Assembly (NCBI GenBank): GCA_018715285.1
Contig: DVLW01000032.1
Location: forward strand, 1 to 24,061
From: Candidatus Faecivivens stercoripullorum
Lineage (GTDB): Bacteria; Bacillota; Clostridia; Oscillospirales; Ruminococcaceae
Reading direction: 5' to 3'
DNA length: 24,061 bases
Positions 19,385 to 24,061 of this stretch are shown one piece after another (positions within the stretch are counted from its first letter, which is position 1; every line of letters starts with the position of its first letter). Made by a program: the position numbers and the translations under genes. Under the pieces are notes generated by a model. That model worked only from the letters and a program-made list of their open reading frames with translations. It made no database searches and had not been told where the DNA came from.

Positions 19385-20824
19385 ATGAACTATAAGGCTG
19401 TTTTTAATATCATTTCCAGAATTTTGCTGGTCGAAGCACTGCTCATGATGCTGCCGCTGATTGTCTGCATCATCTATCAGGAAAACCCGGTCTGCTTTCT
19501 CATCCCGATTGTTATTTTGGGCGTGTTGGGCGGATGCGGTACGCTGACGCTCAAAACCGATGATAAGATTTATTCCCGTGAAGGATTCGTTGTCGTCGCG
19601 CTGTCATGGATTCTGATGTCAATCGGCGGTTGTCTGCCGTTTATGATCTCTGGATATATTCCCTCTTTCGCCGACGCTTTCTTTGAAACGGTGAGCGGGT
19701 TTACAACAACTGGCGCCAGTATCCTGACCAATGTCGAAGCTCTCCCACAAGGACTGTTATTCTGGCGCAGTTTCACCCACTGGATTGGCGGTATGGGCGT
19801 ACTGGTCTTTATCATGGCGATTATGCCGCTGACGGGTATCCGCAGTGTTCACCTGATGCGTGCTGAGGTGCCTGGACCGACTAAGTCCAAGCTGGTGCCG
19901 AGAATGAAGGATACCGCGTCGCTGCTCTACCGGATTTACATCGCAATGACGCTGGTGGAAGTGGTGCTGCTGATGCTCGGCGGTATGAACCTGTTTGACG
20001 CGCTGGTCCATTCGTTCGGTACGGCTGGTACGGGTGGTTTCTCAAACAAGGCGCTGAGTGTCGGCGCGTATGACTCGGCGTACTTCGATATCGTAATCGG
20101 CGTGTTCATGATGCTGTTCGGTATCAACTTCAACCTCTACTACCTGATTCTGATCGGCAATATCAAAACTGCCCTCAAATCGGAAGAACTGCGCTGGTAC
20201 CTCGGATTTATCGGTATCTCGACTGCGGTAATCGCAATTGATATCTCAGGGTTATTCAACGGCGCTGCTCAGTGCCTGCGGTATGCCTTCTTTCAGGTCA
20301 GCTCGGTTATTACGACGACTGGTTATGCGACGACCGATTTCAATACCTGGCCTTCCCTCTCAAGGGCGATTCTGGTTATGCTGATGGTCGTCGGCGGATG
20401 CGCTGGCAGTACCGGCGGCGGTGTAAAAGTCTCGCGCGTGATTATCGCCGCTAAATCGATTGTCAGAGAAATGCGCCGGCTGCTGCACCCTAGAGCGGTT
20501 GAGTCGGTGAGACTGGATGGTTCCCCGATTGATAAACGGGATGCACATGCTGCAATGATCTTCCTGTCGGCGTTCTTCTGCCTGTTCGCTGTGCTGTTTC
20601 TGATTACGACGCTGGATGGATACGATCTGACAACTTCGGCAACGGCGGTTCTGGCGTGTATCTCCAATATCGGTCCCGGTTTGGAACTGGTCGGCCCGAT
20701 GGGTTCATTTGCGGGATTCTCTGACCCGATTAAAATCGCTCTGTCGTTTGGAATGCTGTTCGGACGGCTGGAAATCTTCCCGATGATGATGCTGTTCGTA
20801 CCATCTACCTGGCGCAGAACCTGA
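19385..20824 (+). CDS. trkH: Trk potassium uptake membrane subunit TrkH
   Basis: A 479-residue K+-translocating membrane protein with four pore-loop repeats, each carrying the conserved filter glycine: S-G-F-T-T-T-G-A-S (about 102-110), G-T-A-G-T-G-G-F (about 212-219), I-T-T-T-G-Y-A-T-T (about 307-315) and S-N-I-G-P-G (about 424-429). The G-G-C-A-G-S-T-G-G-G-V-K motif before the intramembrane loop is typical. Length matches TrkH. It lies 12 bp after trkA behind an AGAGGTGG site and is followed by a strong terminator. TrkA binding makes it active. Confidence 0.97.
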   Translation: MNYKAVFNIISRILLVEALLMMLPLIVCIIYQENPVCFLIPIVILGVLGGCGTLTLKTDDKIYSREGFVVVALSWILMSIGGCLPFMISGYIPSFADAFFETVSGFTTTGASILTNVEALPQGLLFWRSFTHWIGGMGVLVFIMAIMPLTGIRSVHLMRAEVPGPTKSKLVPRMKDTASLLYRIYIAMTLVEVVLLMLGGMNLFDALVHSFGTAGTGGFSNKALSVGAYDSAYFDIVIGVFMMLFGINFNLYYLILIGNIKTALKSEELRWYLGFIGISTAVIAIDISGLFNGAAQCLRYAFFQVSSVITTTGYATTDFNTWPSLSRAILVMLMVVGGCAGSTGGGVKVSRVIIAAKSIVREMRRLLHPRAVESVRLDGSPIDKRDAHAAMIFLSAFFCLFAVLFLITTLDGYDLTTSATAVLACISNIGPGLELVGPMGSFAGFSDPIKIALSFGMLFGRLEIFPMMMLFVPSTWRRT

Positions 20825-20843
20825 TAAAATGATACAAACTAAT

Positions 20844-20889
20844 AAGCAGCGGGTTTTCTCCCAATCAGGAGAAGCCCGCTGCTTTTTTT
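20844..20889 (+). terminator. Terminator of trkAH
   Basis: A 17-bp-class stem (AAGCAGCGGG and TTTCTCC facing GGAGAA and CCCGCTGCTT, one mismatch) with a short loop and a T-run to 20889. It lies 18 bp from the convergent MATE stop and may act both ways. Confidence 0.9.
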
Positions 20890-20906
20890 CGATTGCACGG
20901 ATTAAC

Positions 20907-22283
20907 TTATACCGGCTGGTCCAGCCGCTTGTCCCGGGTGAGGTTTTTCATCCAGTCAAACCGGTTGATCTTGACCACCGCGACAAAGCACTTGAGAATC
21001 TGGTCACACTTGAGGCAGGCAAAGACAACCCATGCAGGCGCTCCCAGCATCGACGCTATAATCGCCGACGGCAGTACGACCAGAAAAACAAAGATCGTGT
21101 CATTCTTGAAGACAAAGCCGATATCACCGCCCGATTTGACCAGCCCGAACAGTCCAGCTGCCTGATAACAGGTTCCGATCATCGTCACCGACAGGACGGT
21201 GATAAACTGGCTGGAATAGCTGACCGCTTCAGCGGTAATGCCGGAATACAGCCCGATAAACGGGTTTTTGAGCAGGATAATCACGCCGCCGGTGATGAGC
21301 CCCAGACCTAAAAAGAGCAGCTGTACGGTATAGGCGTATTCTTTCATACGTTCTGTCTTTCCGGCGCCGACCGTCTTACCGGTGATGATGCCGACCGCCG
21401 AGGACATCCCGTTCATTGTGACATAGGCAAGAGAATTCATCGTATTGGCGATGCTGGCGGCGGTAATGACGCTGGCAGAAAACCGCCCGAGTATCGCGGA
21501 ATTCGCCATCATATTGACGCTCCAGACGATATTGCCGCCGATCAGCGGCAGTCCGTACCGGATAAAGTCCCGGCGGAGAATCGGGTCACTGACCAGCAGG
21601 TCTTTCAGTTTCAGCTCCAGTTTCCGGTCAATCCGGGTGACGTAGATCCACATGGTGAGCGTCTCCGCGATACGGGAAATGACCGTCGCGATTGCCGCGC
21701 CTGCAATACCCATCGCCGGAAAACCGAATTTGCCGAAAATCAGGATGTAGTTCAGGCTGACGTTGACCACCAGCGAAATCAGTGATACACCCATCCCGAT
21801 ACGGGCAACCTCAACGCTGCGCATCGACGCAATCAGCGCCTGGGTAATGCAGAAAAAGACGTAGGAAAAGCATACCAGCCGCAGGTACAGCGCACCATCT
21901 GCAATGACGTCCGCATCGTCTGTGAACAGCGATATAATCGGGCGCGGCACACTCACGCAGACAACCGTCAGCAGGATTCCAAAACATATCGAAAAGTGCA
22001 GCCCGATGGCAATAATCCGCTTGATACTGCCGGTGTCCCGCTTGCCCCAGTACTGCGCCGCCAGTATCAGGATTGCACCTTCGATGCCGCCGGAAAACAT
22101 CTGCAAAAAGGTCTGAATCTGGCTGCCCATGTATACACCCGATACCGCCGCGTCCCCCAGTGAACCAACCATCAGGTTATCGGCAAAGCTGACCGCAAAG
22201 GTTATCAGGTTTTGCAGTGCGACCGGTATCGCCAGCGCAATCAGCGACCGGTAAAAACTCCGGTCACGGGTTATCAGTTTCAT
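20907..22283 (-). CDS. MATE family efflux transporter
   Basis: A 458-residue multidrug and toxin extrusion transporter, probably Na+ or H+ coupled. About 12 transmembrane segments in two homologous halves are visible. The first half begins A-L-A-I-P-V-A-L-Q-N-L-I-T-F-A-V-S-F-A-D-N-L-M-V-G-S-L-G-D, with the family's conserved D-N-L-M-V-G motif; the second half begins near 243 (G-L-P-L-I-G-G-N-I-V-W-S-V-N-M-M). Length is typical. The start is less certain: an AAGGGA site lies some 13 nt upstream, but no better in-frame start is present. Its promoter and a structured leader lie upstream. The substrate cannot be predicted. Confidence 0.93.
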   Translation of the reverse strand: MKLITRDRSFYRSLIALAIPVALQNLITFAVSFADNLMVGSLGDAAVSGVYMGSQIQTFLQMFSGGIEGAILILAAQYWGKRDTGSIKRIIAIGLHFSICFGILLTVVCVSVPRPIISLFTDDADVIADGALYLRLVCFSYVFFCITQALIASMRSVEVARIGMGVSLISLVVNVSLNYILIFGKFGFPAMGIAGAAIATVISRIAETLTMWIYVTRIDRKLELKLKDLLVSDPILRRDFIRYGLPLIGGNIVWSVNMMANSAILGRFSASVITAASIANTMNSLAYVTMNGMSSAVGIITGKTVGAGKTERMKEYAYTVQLLFLGLGLITGGVIILLKNPFIGLYSGITAEAVSYSSQFITVLSVTMIGTCYQAAGLFGLVKSGGDIGFVFKNDTIFVFLVVLPSAIIASMLGAPAWVVFACLKCDQILKCFVAVVKINRFDWMKNLTRDKRLDQPV

Positions 22284-22313
22284 TTCAGAAATCCATCCCT
22301 TCCGCTCTCATTT

Positions 22314-22350
22314 CCGGGCTGTTTACAGTATTCTGCAACAGGTTGCCCGG
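22314..22350 (-). promoter_or_regulatory. Hairpin in the MATE gene leader
   Basis: CCGGGC (22314-22319) pairs with GCCCGG (22345-22350), extended by TGTT/AACA with a small bulge. It lies 30 bp upstream of the start inside a leader of about 100 nt. MATE leaders sometimes hold riboswitches, but no known class was recognised. Confidence 0.4.
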
Positions 22351-22392
22351 GTATTGGCTGAATATACAAAATCAGAGCCTCTATCCTTCCTC

Positions 22393-22421
22393 ATTATATA
22401 AAACCGGTGCGGCAAAGTCAA
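22393..22421 (-). promoter_or_regulatory. Promoter of the MATE gene
   Basis: On the minus strand: -35 TTGACT (22416-22421), 17-bp spacer, -10 TATAAT (22393-22398). Confidence 0.8.
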
Positions 22422-22446
22422 TTGCTTTTTTCTATTTTGCAAACGC

Positions 22447-22476
22447 TAAAACAGCCGGAGATTCAACCCCGGCTGT
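22447..22476 (-). terminator. Probable terminator of the esterase gene
   Basis: On the minus strand ACAGCCGG pairs with CCGGCTGT (22469-22476 and 22451-22458, 10-nt loop), followed by a short T-run. It is about 90 bp after the stop codon. The intervening bases are AT-rich with nothing else visible. Confidence 0.65.
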
Positions 22477-22566
22477 CGGATAATATTTTAATATTTTTTC
22501 TATTACGATATTGTGCACTATCTGCGCTGAGCGGACACCTTCTCCCTTTCCCTGAATGAACCGCTT

Positions 22567-23382
22567 TTAAATCTGCCGCATTGAGCCGGCATAGGCGTCT
22601 GTACGCGGCAGCCAGTCCAGAAATTCCTCGATGTTCTCCTCCCAGCAGCGCCATTCGTGGGCATAGTCCTTTTCAAAATTGGTCGTGACCTCAATGCCGT
22701 TCTCGGTCAGGAAACGGGCAAATGCCTTCGCGCGGTTCAGGCCGTCGCGGATACCGGTGCTGACATAATATTTCGGGAAGTGCTTGCCTTCCGCTTTGCC
22801 CTTCTTCACCAGCTCGACCGCTTCCGGTGCAACCATTTCACGAAGCTGCTCGTCTGTATATTCCTTGCTGCGGTCCATGTCCATCCGCATCAGCGGCCCT
22901 GAAAAGCTGCCGACTGCACAGTACTGCTCCGGATTGGTCAGCGAATGCAGCAGTGAACCCATGCTTCCCATCGACAGACCGGCAATATAGGTATCTTCCG
23001 GCCGGGTCGATACCGGGAAGTTCGCCTGGACAAACTCGGGTACCTCTTTGGACAGAAAATCAAAATGCTTATCTCCGCCGCCAAGTAGGTTACCGCCATC
23101 CGGCTGATTACGGTAAGCCTTGTTTTCGCCCGAAATCATGACTACGGCAATCTGCCGCTCCTCAGCGTACCGTTCAACATTGGTGTACCGTCCCCATACC
23201 GAATAATTGTTTCCGAAACCGTGCAGCAGGTACAGCACCGGGAATGGCGCTTTATGCTTATGGGTCGGAGTCGCACCGCCAAGTCCCATTGACTCGGGAA
23301 TGGTGCAGGTCGGGATGATGACGTTCATGTCAACTTCCCGTTTCAGTGTGTAGGAAATGAAGCCGACGTGAAAAAGTGCCAT
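22567..23382 (-). CDS. Esterase of the esterase D/tributyrin esterase family
   Basis: A 271-residue alpha/beta hydrolase with no signal peptide, so probably cytoplasmic. The nucleophile elbow is G-L-S-M-G-S with Ser137; the oxyanion region is L-L-H-G-F-G (about 52-57). Asp213 (G-I-R-D-G) and His242 (Y-A-H-E-W) complete the triad. The length and the early strand N-V-I-I-P-T fit the EstA/esterase D group, which hydrolyses short-chain or acetylated substrates, feruloyl esters or S-formylglutathione. A cytoplasmic acetyl-xylan oligomer deacetylase is another option. The start follows AAAGGA. It forms a single-gene unit with its own promoter and terminator. Confidence 0.92.
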   Translation of the reverse strand: MALFHVGFISYTLKREVDMNVIIPTCTIPESMGLGGATPTHKHKAPFPVLYLLHGFGNNYSVWGRYTNVERYAEERQIAVVMISGENKAYRNQPDGGNLLGGGDKHFDFLSKEVPEFVQANFPVSTRPEDTYIAGLSMGSMGSLLHSLTNPEQYCAVGSFSGPLMRMDMDRSKEYTDEQLREMVAPEAVELVKKGKAEGKHFPKYYVSTGIRDGLNRAKAFARFLTENGIEVTTNFEKDYAHEWRCWEENIEEFLDWLPRTDAYAGSMRQI

Positions 23383-23436
23383 ACTGAATCGTCCTTTCTG
23401 GTTGATAATATAGTTTTGTAAGGAAGTTATGTTTCA

Positions 23437-23466
23437 AGTATAGCATATTGCTGGTATTCTCTTCAA
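23437..23466 (-). promoter_or_regulatory. Promoter of the esterase gene
   Basis: On the minus strand: -35 TTGAAG (23461-23466), 18-bp spacer, -10 TATACT (23437-23442) with TGc upstream (extended -10). Confidence 0.55.
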
Positions 23467-23547
23467 GAATATTTTCTGACAAATTTTATGCGGTTTCTTT
23501 AGTTTTATTGCCCAATGGTTTGTCTGCCGCTTTTTTTGGTTTGACGC

Positions 23548-23576
23548 TTGCATCGGACGCCAAACCATGATACAAT
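23548..23576 (+). promoter_or_regulatory. Promoter of the gene at the right edge
   Basis: -35 TTGCAT (23548-23553), 17-bp spacer, -10 TACAAT (23571-23576) with TGa upstream (extended -10). A 7-bp inverted repeat, TGGTTTG (23537-23543) and CAAACCA (23561-23567), brackets the -35 and may be an operator. Confidence 0.6.
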
Positions 23577-23609
23577 AGAACCAGATTTCTAATAAAAGGA
23601 AGGTTCGCT

Positions 23610-24061
23610 ATGAAACACAGCAATACCGCCCGTATCATCGCGGTGATTATCGCAGTCGTCATGTTCGGCGGCAGTGCCGCTATCGCTATCACCCGCGCGT
23701 TTATTCAGGATGACTCTGTTTCCACCTCTCAGGCTTCTGAAAACGCCGCTTCTTCTGAATCGAGTCAGCCATCTGAGGATTCGTCTGAGCAGCCGTCGTC
23801 TGATACTGCCGACGAACAGGCGGCCGGTTCCTTTACCTTTATGGATATGTACGAGGCAAATAATACCGGCGCGATTCTCGAATCCCACGACAGTGTCAAA
23901 ACTACCGTCCACCTCTATTTCCCGGCTGGTACCAATGGAAGCAGTGAGGCAAGTGAATTTGAATATACCCGTTTTGCTTCTAAAGATGATGACGGTGAAT
24001 ACTATTATCACTACATCGATACCGACGGTCAGGAAGAATCTATCCAGCGCGATAATATCTT
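23610..24061 (+). CDS. Anchored Ser/Glu-rich extracellular protein, 5' part (cut by window end)
   Basis: An open frame starts at ATG 23610 behind AAAAGGAAGG and runs off the window without a stop, giving at least 150 residues. The opening M-K-H-S-N-T-A-R is followed by a hydrophobic segment (about 8-30) ending in A-I-A-I-T-R, a signal peptide or anchor. A Ser/Glu/Asp/Ala-rich linker follows (about 34-72), then a more ordered, Asp/Tyr-rich region (F-M-D-M-Y-E-A-N-N and K-T-T-V-H-L-Y-F-P). No cysteine for lipidation is visible. This layout is common for surface proteins with a flexible linker; I do not recognise the folded part. The promoter at 23548-23576 supports expression. Confidence 0.8.
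   Translation, partial: MKHSNTARIIAVIIAVVMFGGSAAIAITRAFIQDDSVSTSQASENAASSESSQPSEDSSEQPSSDTADEQAAGSFTFMDMYEANNTGAILESHDSVKTTVHLYFPAGTNGSSEASEFEYTRFASKDDDGEYYYHYIDTDGQEESIQRDNI

Overview
The window looks like a chromosomal segment of a strictly anaerobic, low-copy-repeat-bearing Clostridia (Firmicutes), most likely a gut member of the Oscillospirales/Butyricicoccaceae group. The reasons are a class III (oxygen-sensitive) ribonucleotide reductase, an indolepyruvate:ferredoxin oxidoreductase, a CarD-like regulator, strong AGGAGG-type ribosome binding sites, consensus sigma-A promoters with 17-bp spacers and compact intrinsic terminators. The genus is an inference. I see no prophage, transposase, CRISPR array or rRNA.

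Layout. 1-395: terminator, a duplicated scrap of a GH25 gene and a 140-bp inserted repeat unit. 396-1982 (-): membrane-anchored GH25 muramidase. 2226-2302 (+): tRNA-Arg(ACG) with its own promoter and terminator. 2402-4196 (-): CarD-like protein and an AraC/cupin regulator. 4376-5892 (+): three-gene operon (PNPOx-like flavoprotein, SDR, TIGR04076-like protein) divergent from the AraC gene. 6343-8511 (+): nrdD behind a promoter carrying two NrdR-like boxes, facing nrdG (8794-9345, -). 9587-11119 (+): sodium/solute symporter. 11165-12652 (-): RluA-type pseudouridine synthase, PTH2-type peptidyl-tRNA hydrolase and a small anchored protein. 12653-13607: a gene-free stretch dominated by an array of short hairpins. 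13608-17765 (+): AMP-forming acyl-CoA ligase, iorA, iorB. 18020-20824 (+): trkA-trkH potassium uptake. 20907-23382 (-): MATE exporter and an esterase. 23610-end (+): start of an anchored Ser/Glu-rich protein, cut by the window edge.

How the genes work together. nrdD and nrdG form the anaerobic dNTP-synthesis enzyme and its radical activator, unusually in convergent units. The acyl-CoA ligase with IorAB points to interconversion of aryl-pyruvates, aryl-acetyl-CoAs and aryl acids. TrkA and TrkH form one K+ uptake system. The AraC/PNPOx/SDR/TIGR04076 block looks like a small inducible oxidoreductase module of unknown substrate. The other genes are housekeeping or singletons.

The most unusual content is non-coding. 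A family of tandem short hairpins, many with exactly 3-nt loops, fills about 600 bp at 12762-13367, with related pieces at 254-393 and 8711-8747. An 88-nt segment shared by two loci (74 of 88 identical, opposite orientation) ends in a GC-rich hairpin that carries a compensatory base-pair swap between the copies. One copy lies exactly between 55-bp direct repeats of the GH25 gene end. This suggests a small structured, possibly mobile, intergenic element; its identity and function are unknown to me.
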